A stretch of DNA of 64,000 nt from DAOUKH01 sp965207995. GTDB lineage: Bacteria > Chloroflexota > Dehalococcoidia > SHYB01. The notes under the pieces were generated by a model. It searched no databases and was not told where the DNA came from. It was given only the letters and a program-made list of their open reading frames with translations. Shown piece after piece: positions 34,393-41,702 of the stretch (positions are counted from its first letter, which is position 1; the number at the start of each line of letters is the position of its first letter). The DNA lies in contig OZ242299.1 of the NCBI GenBank assembly GCA_965207995.1, positions 2,232,001 to 2,296,000 of the forward strand, written 5' to 3'. A program made the position numbers and the translations under genes.

Positions 34393-35270
34393 CACTCCAG
34401 GACCAGATCGCCGCTCTTGCCGCCGCTCTTCCGCACCAGCCGCACCGACTCGATGCGCATTCCGCGGTCGACGGCCTTGGCCATGTCGTAGATGGTGAGC
34501 GCGGCGACCGCCACGGCGGTCAGCGCCTCCATCTCGACGCCGGTCTTGGCGGTGACGCGGGCCGTCGCGGTGATCTCGATGGCGCTCGCCGCCTCGTCCG
34601 GCTCCAGCTCGACGGCCACGTTGGTCAAGGGCAGCGGGTGGCAGAGCGGGATCAGCTCCGGGGTCCGCTTGGCGCCCATGACGCCGGCAAGGCGCGCAGT
34701 GGCGAGCACGTCGCCCTTCGCGGCGTTGCCCGCCATGATCATCTTCAGCGTCGCCGGCTGCATCGTGACGCGGCCCTTGGCCACGGCGACGCGGTCCGTC
34801 GCCGGCTTCTCCGTGACGTCGACCATGCGCGCTTGCCCCGACTCGTCGACGTGCGGGAGCCTTTCGGGGGCCGCCGGAGGCGGGCCGCCCTGGGCGGCGG
34901 CGCTCGCGAGGGAGTCGGCGCGCTCCTGTAAGGGGTCGCCGGCGTGGCCCTTGGTCCACTCGAAGGTCACGTCGCGCTCGGCGCGGACGGCGTCCAGCCG
35001 GTCCCAGAGGTCGTGGTTGGTGCGGCGCTTCCAGTTCTTGGTCATCGTGGAGACCACGTACTCGCTGTCGCTGCGCAGGGTGACGGCGGCGCCAGCGGGG
35101 GTACGGGACAGCCCCTCGATGGCGGCGAGGATCTCCATGCGCTGGTTCGTCGTTTGGGGAAAGGGCCCGCCGGAGTAGTCATGCGTCCCGTCAACGTCGA
35201 CGACCACGGCGCCCCAGCCGCCGGAGCCGGGGTTCCGCTTGCAGGCCCCGTCGGTGTAGACCGTGATCAC
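34392..35270 (-). CDS. moaC: Fused ribonuclease HI and molybdopterin synthase precursor enzyme MoaC
   Basis: A 292-residue protein in a single uninterrupted frame. Residues 1-127 are an RNase HI domain (starting VYTDGACKRNPGSGG) with all acidic catalytic residues in place (D7, E46, D68, D119) and H109 in KGHAG. It degrades RNA in RNA-DNA hybrids. After a short Pro/Ala linker, residues about 137-292 are a complete MoaC: HVDESGQARMVDVTEK, LIPLCHPLPL, GVEMEALTAVAVAALTIYDM and AKAVDRGM. MoaC converts the MoaA product to cyclic pyranopterin monophosphate. The GTG start overlaps the rdgB stop (GTGA); moaA is two genes upstream. No start codon with a ribosome-binding site was noticed at the domain boundary. 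Confidence 0.92.
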   Translation of the reverse strand: MITVYTDGACKRNPGSGGWGAVVVDVDGTHDYSGGPFPQTTNQRMEILAAIEGLSRTPAGAAVTLRSDSEYVVSTMTKNWKRRTNHDLWDRLDAVRAERDVTFEWTKGHAGDPLQERADSLASAAAQGGPPPAAPERLPHVDESGQARMVDVTEKPATDRVAVAKGRVTMQPATLKMIMAGNAAKGDVLATARLAGVMGAKRTPELIPLCHPLPLTNVAVELEPDEAASAIEITATARVTAKTGVEMEALTAVAVAALTIYDMAKAVDRGMRIESVRLVRKSGGKSGDLVLE

Positions 35271-35869
35271 GAAACGGCCTCCGCCAGCAGCGGTTTGGCG
35301 CGCTCTATCGCCCGGCCGCGGTGGCTGACGCGGTTCTTCTCCTCCATGGTCAACTCGGCCATGTGCGCGCCGTACTCGGGGACGATGAAGAGCGGATCGT
35401 AGCCGAAGCCGGTCTCGCCCTTCATCTCGTAGGCGATCGTGCCCTCGCAGGAGCCATCGACGGTGCGGACCCAGTCGCCCGAAGGGGAGGCCACCGCGAT
35501 GACGCAGCGGAAGCGGGCGCCACGGCCGGCGCCATCCTTCGCCGCGAGGTTGCGCAGCAACAGCTCGTTGCGCTGCCGCGAGGTCGCGCCTTCGCCGGCG
35601 TAGCGGGCCGAGCGAACGCCCGGCTCGCCGCCGAGCGCGTCGACCTCCAGCCCCGAGTCGTCGGCGAGGGTGAGCAGCCCGGACATCGCGGCATAGGTCT
35701 TAGCCTTCAGGATGGCGTTCTCCTCGAAAGTCTCACCCGTCTCCTCGACGTCGAGGGTGATGCCGGCGTCCTCCAGGCTCAGCAGCTCGAAGGGCAGACC
35801 GTCGAGCATCGCGCGGTACTCCTTCAGCTTGCCCCGGTTCGTCGTCGCGATGAGGAGTTGCGTGGTCAC
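35267..35869 (-). CDS. rdgB: Non-canonical purine NTP pyrophosphatase (RdgB/HAM1)
   Basis: A 200-residue house-cleaning nucleotidase that hydrolyses dITP, ITP and XTP to monophosphates. Motifs are IATTNRGKLKEY, TGETFEENAILKA, the Mg-binding LADDSGLEVDAL, GYDPLF and the C-terminal VSHRGRAIERA. Length is normal. It sits between moaA (22-nt gap) and the RNase HI-MoaC fusion (GTGA overlap), so nucleotide hygiene and molybdopterin genes are co-transcribed. Confidence 0.95.
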   Translation of the reverse strand: MTTQLLIATTNRGKLKEYRAMLDGLPFELLSLEDAGITLDVEETGETFEENAILKAKTYAAMSGLLTLADDSGLEVDALGGEPGVRSARYAGEGATSRQRNELLLRNLAAKDGAGRGARFRCVIAVASPSGDWVRTVDGSCEGTIAYEMKGETGFGYDPLFIVPEYGAHMAELTMEEKNRVSHRGRAIERAKPLLAEAVS

Positions 35870-35890
35870 GTTCCGTTCGCGGGCCGCGTC

Positions 35891-36958
35891 CTATCCGCCG
35901 ATATGGTACATCTCGACCTTGGGGCCGACGGGTTCGTCGAGGGAGGCCCGCAGCTCGGAGTAGCGGTCTTCCCGCGCCCGCCATGTCCCGCCGATGATGC
36001 CGGCGATCTCGGCGTCGGTGGCTCCGTCCCGCATCGGCCCGCGCAGGTCGCGCCCCTCCGTCCCGAAGAGGCAGGTGAAGACCTTGCCTTCCGGCGAGAG
36101 GCGGGCGCGGGTGCAGGCACCGCAGAAGGGCGCGGTCACCGAGGTGATGACGCCGATCTCGCCGTCGCCGTCGGTGTAGCGCCAGCGGCGGGCCACCTCG
36201 CCGAAGTAGTTCGGCGAGACGGGCTCGATGGGGAAGGCCGCGCCGATGCGCTCCAGGATTTCGGAGGCGGGGACCACGTCCTCGCTGCGCCAGCCGTTGA
36301 GGTTCCCCACGTCCATGTACTCGATGAAGCGGACGATGTGCCCCGTCCCCTTGAACCGGCGGGCGAGCTCGACGACGCCGTCGTCGTTCACGCCGCGCTG
36401 CACGACCGCGTCGATCTTGATGGGGCGGAGCCCGGCCGCCTCCGCCGCGGCGATGCCTGCGAGCACCCGGTCGACGCCGTAGCCGCGCCCGTTCATCGCG
36501 CCGAATACTTCGTCGTCGAGGCTGTCCAGGCTTACCGTCACGCGGTGGAGCCCTCCCTCGGCCAGACGCTCGGCGTGGTCGGCTAGGAGGTAACCGTTGG
36601 TCGTCATCGCCAGGTCGTCGATGCCGGGGATCACGGCGAGCATCGCCACCAGCCGCTCGACGTCGCTGCGCACCAGCGGCTCGCCGCCGGTGAGCCGGAT
36701 CTTGCGCACCCCCAGGCCCGCGAAGACGCGGGCGGCGCGGGCGACCTCCTCGTAGGTCAGCACTTCGTTCTTGGGGAGGAACTTGTAGCGCGTGCCGAAG
36801 ACCTCGGCCGGCATGCAGTACGGACAGCGGAAGTTGCAACGGTCGGTGACCGAGATGCGCAGGTCGCGGAGGGGGCGGCCAAGCCGGTCGAAGACGCCGT
36901 CGAGCGCACTCCCGTTTTCGGGCGTCTGCCCTGCTGATTTATTCCGTTCGCCGTTCAA
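35891..36958 (-). CDS. moaA: GTP 3',8-cyclase MoaA (radical SAM)
   Basis: A 355-residue radical SAM enzyme for the first step of molybdopterin synthesis. The N-terminal cluster motif is TDRCNFRCPYC, GGEP follows, the C-terminal cluster is in FCGACTRARL...VFTCLFG, and the protein ends in the Gly-Gly (HIGG) needed for activity. No ATG exists near the expected start. TTG 36958 is chosen because GGAAGG lies 10 nt upstream and a TATAAT at 36991-36986 would put the transcript start near 36979. The longer reading to 37186 would run through this promoter and into the divergent methyltransferase gene. Confidence 0.93.
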   Translation of the reverse strand: MNGERNKSAGQTPENGSALDGVFDRLGRPLRDLRISVTDRCNFRCPYCMPAEVFGTRYKFLPKNEVLTYEEVARAARVFAGLGVRKIRLTGGEPLVRSDVERLVAMLAVIPGIDDLAMTTNGYLLADHAERLAEGGLHRVTVSLDSLDDEVFGAMNGRGYGVDRVLAGIAAAEAAGLRPIKIDAVVQRGVNDDGVVELARRFKGTGHIVRFIEYMDVGNLNGWRSEDVVPASEILERIGAAFPIEPVSPNYFGEVARRWRYTDGDGEIGVITSVTAPFCGACTRARLSPEGKVFTCLFGTEGRDLRGPMRDGATDAEIAGIIGGTWRAREDRYSELRASLDEPVGPKVEMYHIGG

Positions 36959-36985
36959 TTCGCCGTTGCCTTCCGGTCTGCCGCC

Positions 36986-36991
36986 ATTATA
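36986..36991 (-). promoter_or_regulatory. Candidate -10 box of the moaA operon
   Basis: On the minus strand TATAAT is perfect and lies 27 nt before the TTG start of moaA. No clear -35 is seen. It supports the TTG start and implies a leader of about 20 nt. Confidence 0.45.
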
Positions 36992-37031
36992 CCGAAGCGA
37001 GGGCTGCCGACCTGCCGTGCCGCCGCCCGCG

Positions 37032-37037
37032 TATACT
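37032..37037 (+). promoter_or_regulatory. Candidate -10 box of the methyltransferase gene
   Basis: TATACT lies 54 nt before the ATG at 37092 in the divergent gap with moaA. The -35 region is not convincing. Confidence 0.35.
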
Positions 37038-37091
37038 GACGCCACAAGAAGACGCGTCCCACCGCATTGGGCCGCAATCCGGAGATTCGAG

Positions 37092-37802
37092 ATGCCCGCC
37101 GAACATCGCAACGTCAGCCTCTCCCGCCGGCACTTCAACCGGCTTGCCGGCGAATACGACTCCGCCTTTGTCCGGCAGATGCCCACCTACGACCAGATGC
37201 ACGAGACGGTGCTCGCCATGACCGCCCTCAACGGCCGCGGCGTCCGGCGCATCCTCGAGGTTGGCGCGGGGACGGGAACGCTGACGAAGAAGCTGCTGGA
37301 GCGCTTTCCCAAGGCGGAGGTAACCGCCCTCGACCTTTCCACCGAGATGCTGTCGGTGGCGCGGACCAAGCTTGCCTTCGCCGGTAAGCGCGTCATCCTG
37401 CGGGAGGTGGACGTCTCCTCCGCCGACTTGGGGTCGGGCTACGACGCCGCCGTCTCCACCATCGCCTTCCACCATGTGCCGGCCCGGAAGAAGGCGCCGG
37501 TCATCGCGGCGCTGCACCGCGCCCTCAACGAGGGCGGGGCGCTGGTGATCGGGGACACGTTCAAGGCCGCCAGCCCGCAGCTCGCCAAGGGGCTCCGCCT
37601 GATCAATGAGCAGCAGCTGCGCGAGGCGGGCATGTCCGACGAGGACATCGAGCAACGCCGCGCCCGTGCCCGGCATTCGGGAGGGAGCTCGGCCCGCGTG
37701 CGGGACTACGAGCGCTGGTTCAAGCAGGCGGGGTTCGTCTCCGTCGACTGCGTGTGGAAGGACATGGGCCTCGCCGTGGTCTACGGAGAGAAGCGGAGCT
37801 AG
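37092..37802 (+). CDS. Class I SAM-dependent methyltransferase
   Basis: A 236-residue methyltransferase with motif I LEVGAGTGTLTKKLL, motif II VTALDLSTEM, the acidic EVDVSSADL and YDAAVSTIAFHHVP (motif IV region). The C-terminal half has the EYD-type helical region and ends DMGLAVVYGEKRS. It resembles the UbiE/CrmM-like small-molecule methyltransferases. ATG 37092 follows GGAG at about 8 nt. Its stop overlaps the stop of the convergent PIG-L gene through a shared CTAG. The substrate is unknown. Confidence 0.9.
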   Translation: MPAEHRNVSLSRRHFNRLAGEYDSAFVRQMPTYDQMHETVLAMTALNGRGVRRILEVGAGTGTLTKKLLERFPKAEVTALDLSTEMLSVARTKLAFAGKRVILREVDVSSADLGSGYDAAVSTIAFHHVPARKKAPVIAALHRALNEGGALVIGDTFKAASPQLAKGLRLINEQQLREAGMSDEDIEQRRARARHSGGSSARVRDYERWFKQAGFVSVDCVWKDMGLAVVYGEKRS

Positions 37803-38500
37803 CGGCGCATCTCGACGACGCGGAAGGACTCGCAGGCCTCCAGGCCGTGTTCCTTCCCCGCCTCCCGGGCGCGCTCCTTCATGTGCTTGGAGAGCTCGGC
37901 GGCGCGCTGCGCGGCGATCTGGCTCTCATGCTTGAGCAGAGACTTGATCTTGAGGTCGATGGACTCGGAGATGTCGATGTGGGTGTCGGGGTCGTCCGAG
38001 TGCCAGAAGTAGAGGAACTGCGTCTTGTGAGGCTGCAAGCCCTCCGCCAGGTGTTCTGGAAAGTTCAGGTGATCGCGGGCCAGCGGGAAGACGGCGTCCG
38101 TCGTCACCTGGCCGGTGATGCGGTGGTCGCGGTGCTGGTAGAAGGTGCGTTTCTGGGGATCGGTGGTCATGACGACGTCCGGCCTCGTCTTGCGGATGGC
38201 GCGCACCAGCTTCTCCCGGAACCGGAGGTTGTCCTCGAGCTCGGCGTCGGGCTCGCGGAGGAAGATGACCTCCTTCCAGCCCAGCACTTCGGCGGCCGCC
38301 AACTGCTCGCGTTCGCGGATTTCGGCCAGCCGCTCCGAGGTCATTTCGAAGTCGGAGGAGCCCTTGTCGCCGTTGGTCACCACGACGAGGGTCGCTTCGG
38401 CCCCTTGCCGCATCCAGTTGATTACCGTGCCGCCGACGCCCATTTCGGCGTCGTCGGGATGGGGCGTGCAAACCAAGACCCTCTCAGGCACGTATGTCAT
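37799..38500 (-). CDS. PIG-L family N-deacetylase (LmbE-like)
   Basis: A 233-residue zinc deacetylase of the PIG-L/LmbE family. The metal motif PHPDDAEMG (H14, D16, D17) and the second motif QHRDHR are intact. Members remove acetyl groups from N-acetylglucosamine conjugates such as GlcNAc-phosphatidylinositol, mycothiol or bacillithiol precursors. In view of the phosphatidylinositol-mannoside-like genes at 39931-42685, a glycolipid or pseudo-disaccharide substrate is plausible but inferred. It is a single-gene unit, convergent with the methyltransferase. Confidence 0.92.
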   Translation of the reverse strand: MTYVPERVLVCTPHPDDAEMGVGGTVINWMRQGAEATLVVVTNGDKGSSDFEMTSERLAEIREREQLAAAEVLGWKEVIFLREPDAELEDNLRFREKLVRAIRKTRPDVVMTTDPQKRTFYQHRDHRITGQVTTDAVFPLARDHLNFPEHLAEGLQPHKTQFLYFWHSDDPDTHIDISESIDLKIKSLLKHESQIAAQRAAELSKHMKERAREAGKEHGLEACESFRVVEMRR

Positions 38501-38600
38501 AGGGAATCCCTTCCGAGTCGGTCGAGCGGTTGGATTGAAGGGTGAAGGACGCTTCGATTCTCTAGTATAGCGGACGGCCCACAGGGCTTGGAGGCGCCGA

Positions 38601-39374
38601 ATGCCCAGCTTGCTCGACCGTCAGATCTTCCGCCCCGCCGGCAGCGTCGACGCCCGCCCCGAAGACCTCGGCCTCGACTACGAGGAGGTCTTTCTCACCG
38701 CCGCCGACGGGGTCCGCCTCCACGCGTGGTTCTTTCCCGGCAAGTCGGGTGTGACGCTGGTCTTCTTTCATGGGAACGCCGGCGACGTCACCCACCGCCT
38801 CGACATGATCCCCCTGCTGCAAGAGGGCCTCGGCGCGTCGATCCTGCTCTTTGACTACCGAGGCTACGGCCGCAGCGAGGGTGCGCCGACCGAACGCGGG
38901 GTCTACCTCGACTCGCTGGCCGCCGCCCAGTGGGCGCGGGAGCGGGAGGGGACCCGCGCCGTCGCTTACTACGGGCGTTCCCTCGGGGCCGCCGCCGCTA
39001 TCGAGACGGCGCTCCGCGAACCGCCGAACGCACTGATCGTCGAGGCCGCCTTCTTGTCCATATCCGATATGGCCGCCGTGTCGCACCCGTTCATCGGCGT
39101 GGTGAGCTGGCTCTGGCTGCGGGGGCGGTTCGACAACGCGTCGAAGATTTCGAAGCTGAGGGCGCCCCTGCTCGTGATTCACGGCGACCAGGACGACACC
39201 GTCCCGCTCGAGCACGGCCTCCGCCTCTACAAGGCCGCACCGTGGCGGAAGGAGCTGTACATCGTCCGAGGCGCGGGCCACAGCGACGCCCTCTTCGTCG
39301 ATGGGGAGAAGTACACCGGGCGAATCAGCCGCTTCTTGCGCCGCTACCTTCCTGGCGGCGCGACCTTGGCCTGA
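38601..39374 (+). CDS. Alpha/beta hydrolase (Bem46/ABHD-like)
   Basis: A 257-residue serine hydrolase with the oxyanion motif VFFHGNAGDVTHRL, FDYRGYGRSEG, the nucleophile elbow YYGRSLGAA, the acid in VIHGDQDDTVP and the His in GAGHSDALF. This arrangement is typical of the Bem46/ABHD13/17 group, whose bacterial members have no settled substrate. There is no clear membrane anchor. The gene is followed by 556 bp of repeats. Confidence 0.9.
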   Translation: MPSLLDRQIFRPAGSVDARPEDLGLDYEEVFLTAADGVRLHAWFFPGKSGVTLVFFHGNAGDVTHRLDMIPLLQEGLGASILLFDYRGYGRSEGAPTERGVYLDSLAAAQWAREREGTRAVAYYGRSLGAAAAIETALREPPNALIVEAAFLSISDMAAVSHPFIGVVSWLWLRGRFDNASKISKLRAPLLVIHGDQDDTVPLEHGLRLYKAAPWRKELYIVRGAGHSDALFVDGEKYTGRISRFLRRYLPGGATLA

Positions 39375-39422
39375 CTCCTCCGCCGAGCGCCCTCTCTCAG
39401 TCCCTCCCGGACGGAGGAAGGT

Positions 39423-39552
39423 GGTCGCCAAACGGGTGGTGCGGGGTGCTCTTGCCTCTCCCCCGCTGGGGGAGATTGAGAGAGGGCCGGGGGTGGAGCG
39501 GGGTGCGCCAACGTATTTGGAGCCGGAAGCTCCGGTTACGCAAAGGTCTCCC
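39423..39552. repeat. Dispersed intergenic repeat, copy R1
   Basis: First of two tandem copies with a 160-bp period, sharing long identical stretches: GGTCGCCAAACGGGTGG, GGGGGAGATTGAGAGAGGGC and CGGAAGCTCCGGTTACGC. The CCTCTCCCCC/GGGGGAGA pair can fold. Related copies lie at 42785 and 54204. No coding potential is convincing. Confidence 0.85.
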
Positions 39553-39568
39553 CCGGGAGACCTTTGCG
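39539..39568. repeat. Perfect 14-bp inverted repeat at the R1/R2 junction
   Basis: CGCAAAGGTCTCCC (39539-39552) and its exact complement GGGAGACCTTTGCG (39555-39568) surround a 2-nt centre. It joins the end module of R1 to the start module of R2, so each repeat copy is bounded by complementary ends. Confidence 0.8.
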
Positions 39569-39746
39569 CAACTCCCACCGATGGTCGCCAAACGGGTGGG
39601 GCGGGGTGGTCTTGCCTCTCCCCCGCTGGGGGAGATTGAGAGAGGGCCGGGGGCGGAGCGGGGTGCGTCAACGTACTTGGAGCCGGAAGCTCCGGTTACG
39701 CAAAGGTCTCCCCGGGGAGAAGATTGAGATGAGGGGCCCCCTGATC
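39555..39746. repeat. Dispersed intergenic repeat, copy R2
   Basis: Second tandem copy. It begins GGGAGACCTTTGCGCAACTC, which aligns with GGAGACCCTTGC at the start of R3 and R4. It ends GAGAAGATTGAGATGAGGGG, which is also the end of R4. Full-length members thus appear to run about 180-190 bp. Confidence 0.82.
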
Positions 39747-39750
39747 ACCG

Positions 39751-39789
39751 CTTCCAAGACTTCCAAAGAACTCCAAAGAACTTCCAAAT
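39751..39789. repeat. Short tandem CTTCCAAAGAA-like repeats
   Basis: Four imperfect units (CTTCCAAGA, CTTCCAAAGAA, CTCCAAAGAA, CTTCCAAAT) in an AT-richer patch unlike its surroundings. From here to 39930 I see no gene. Confidence 0.6.
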
Positions 39790-39930
39790 CCCCCACACCT
39801 GGAGAACTTGCAAATCCAAAGGGCCCATTCGCTGGGCCGCTTTGCCCCGCCCGCGAAAAGAATATGCGTTCGATGTTGTTACTGTTGCAGTGGCGGAGCA
39901 GGGGCGTCAAGGGGGACGCGTCATCGTGGC

Positions 39931-40557
39931 CTATGGTTGCGCGCCGGCCTGCCGCCAGGCGTGGATGAAGCGGTGGGCGGCGGTGACGAAGCTGGCGGCG
40001 GCGACGATGTAGAGGAAGATGGTGACCTGGCCGGAGATGAGGCCGGCGCTCAGGAGGACGATGCGTTCCGGCCGGGTGACGAGGCCGACGTTGCACTCGA
40101 TGCCCAACCCTTCGGCCCGCGCCTTGACGTAGCTGACGAGCACCGACGCGGCAAGGGTGAGGAAGACGAGCAGGGCCTCCTCAAGGGCGCCGCCGTCGAC
40201 GAAGTAGTAGAGCAGGCCGAAGAGGACGGCGGCCTCGGAGACGCGGTCGAGGGTTGAGTCGAGGAGGCCGCCCCGTTTGGAGACCTTGCCCGTCGCCCTG
40301 GCGAGCGCGCCGTCGAGCATGTCGGTGGCGCTGCCGCCGAGCAGGAGCAGGCCGCCGAGGAGGAAGCGCCCCTCGGCGAGGGGCCATGCGGCAACGGCGG
40401 TGACGGCGAAGCCGCCGACGCTGACCATGTTGGGCGAGATGCCGAGGCGCGCGAGGACGGCGACCAGGGGGTCGACGATCAGGCCGAGGAGGCCGCGGGC
40501 GCGCTTACGGATCGCCTCGGCGGCGGAGGGCCGCCGGGGGGCGTCGTCGCCGCTCAT
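39931..40557 (-). CDS. CDP-alcohol phosphatidyltransferase (phosphatidylinositol-phosphate synthase-like)
   Basis: A 208-residue membrane enzyme of the CDP-alcohol phosphatidyltransferase family with about six helices. The full catalytic motif D-G-x2-A-R-x8-G-x3-D-x3-D is present, from MLDGALAR to GGLLDSTLDR (residues about 80-105). Family members attach glycerol-phosphate, inositol-phosphate or serine to CDP-diacylglycerol at the cytoplasmic membrane face. The ATG overlaps the stop of the PimA-like gene by 4 nt (ATGA), and an acyltransferase is coupled further upstream. That gene set argues for phosphatidylinositol phosphate synthase (PgsA1-like) rather than phosphatidylglycerophosphate synthase. 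Confidence 0.9.
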   Translation of the reverse strand: MSGDDAPRRPSAAEAIRKRARGLLGLIVDPLVAVLARLGISPNMVSVGGFAVTAVAAWPLAEGRFLLGGLLLLGGSATDMLDGALARATGKVSKRGGLLDSTLDRVSEAAVLFGLLYYFVDGGALEEALLVFLTLAASVLVSYVKARAEGLGIECNVGLVTRPERIVLLSAGLISGQVTIFLYIVAAASFVTAAHRFIHAWRQAGAQP

Positions 40558-41702
40558 CGCAGCTCGCGAAGTCCTCGCAGCGGGGCGCGCTCGTCCATCA
40601 GCTGCTCGTAATAGCTCAGGATTTCGGAGGCGACGCGGTCCCAGCTGAAGCGCTGCACGTGTTCCCGTCCCCGCGCCGCCATGCGCGCCCGCAGCTCGGG
40701 CTGCTGCATCAAGCGCACGATGGCGTTGGCCAAGCTGACCTCATCGCTCGGCTCGAACAACATGCCCGTCCCGGTGTCGCCGATGACGCTGGCGTAGCCC
40801 GGGATGTTGGAGGCGAGCACCGGCGCGCCCGCGGCCATTGCCTCGAGCAGGACGATGCCGAAGCTCTCGCCGCCCGTCGCGGGGGAGCAAAAGATGTCCG
40901 CCGTCCGGTAGTAGCGGGGGAGGTCGTCGTAGGGCACACCGCCGATGATCTCGACGTCGTCGACGTAGCGCTCGCCGAGGATGCGCTCCGACGGCGCGTC
41001 GATCCGTCCGGGTCCCACGACGATCAGGCGTAACTGGGGATACTCCCACTTGAGCCGGGCGAAGGCCGCGAGCAGGAAGCGGAGGCCCTTGCGCTTCTCC
41101 ATGCGGCCCACAAACAGCAGGTTCAGCTTGCCGTCCATGAACCGCTCGAAGGGCTGGGCGTCGGCGGAGAAATGGGCGAGGTCGATCCCGTTGGGGATGA
41201 TGGTGTAATCCCCCGGGTAGTAGCGGTTGATGAGCTCGGCCGCGGGTTTCGACACGGCGATTCTGCCGTGCAGGTTGCCGACCCAGCGTTTAAGGAGCGG
41301 GCGGAAGCCGCGGTAGCCGCGGCTGCGCCGCACGTAGGCGTGGAAGGTACCCACGTTGAGGGCCTTGGAAAAGCGGAGCGCGGCGAGGGGGGCTATGGGG
41401 AAGAGCGGCTCGTGCATGTGGACCACGTCGAACTCTTCGTGGTCCAAGAGCTGCTTGATCTGCCGGTTCCGGTGGAAGGAGAAGGAGACGCGGGCCCACG
41501 ATCCCGACAGCGGCAGCGGCACGGTCCTGCTACCGATGAGGGCGAGATTGTCGCCCCGGACCTCCTCGGCGGGCTTCGACGAGGGCGCGATTATGGTGGT
41601 GCGGTGGCCGCGGCGGGTGAACTCGTTGGAAAGCGCCAGGATGTGATTGTTCACCCCGCCGGGGTGGGCCCAATCGTACGGCGACACCAACGCGATCTTC
41701 AT
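40554..41702 (-). CDS. pimA: GT4 glycosyltransferase, PimA-like phosphatidylinositol mannosyltransferase
   Basis: A 382-residue GT-B glycosyltransferase. The N-terminal Rossmann domain begins MKIALVSPYDWAHPGGVNNH (the Gly-Gly loop that binds the donor phosphate) and contains VVHMHEPLFPIAP. The C-terminal domain has FVGRMEKRKGLRFLL and the E-x7-E donor motif region GGESFGIVLLEAMAAG. PimA transfers the first mannose from GDP-mannose to phosphatidylinositol. ATG overlaps with both neighbours (4 nt each) couple it to an acyltransferase and a CDP-alcohol phosphatidyltransferase, the actinobacterial PIM gene set. A different sugar or lipid acceptor cannot be excluded. Confidence 0.85.
   Translation of the reverse strand: MKIALVSPYDWAHPGGVNNHILALSNEFTRRGHRTTIIAPSSKPAEEVRGDNLALIGSRTVPLPLSGSWARVSFSFHRNRQIKQLLDHEEFDVVHMHEPLFPIAPLAALRFSKALNVGTFHAYVRRSRGYRGFRPLLKRWVGNLHGRIAVSKPAAELINRYYPGDYTIIPNGIDLAHFSADAQPFERFMDGKLNLLFVGRMEKRKGLRFLLAAFARLKWEYPQLRLIVVGPGRIDAPSERILGERYVDDVEIIGGVPYDDLPRYYRTADIFCSPATGGESFGIVLLEAMAAGAPVLASNIPGYASVIGDTGTGMLFEPSDEVSLANAIVRLMQQPELRARMAARGREHVQRFSWDRVASEILSYYEQLMDERAPLRGLRELR

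Noticed and set aside
35891..37186. moaA extended to the start codon at 37186
   Set aside because: The added sequence runs over the divergent promoters and into the methyltransferase gene, and is not needed by the family.
39423..39746. CRISPR array
   Set aside because: Only two long (over 130 bp) near-identical units with no short direct repeats or unique spacers, and no cas genes nearby.
39301..39968. Several short frames in the repeat region after 39374
   Set aside because: They run through the tandem repeats R1/R2 and share no family motif; repeats explain the open frames.
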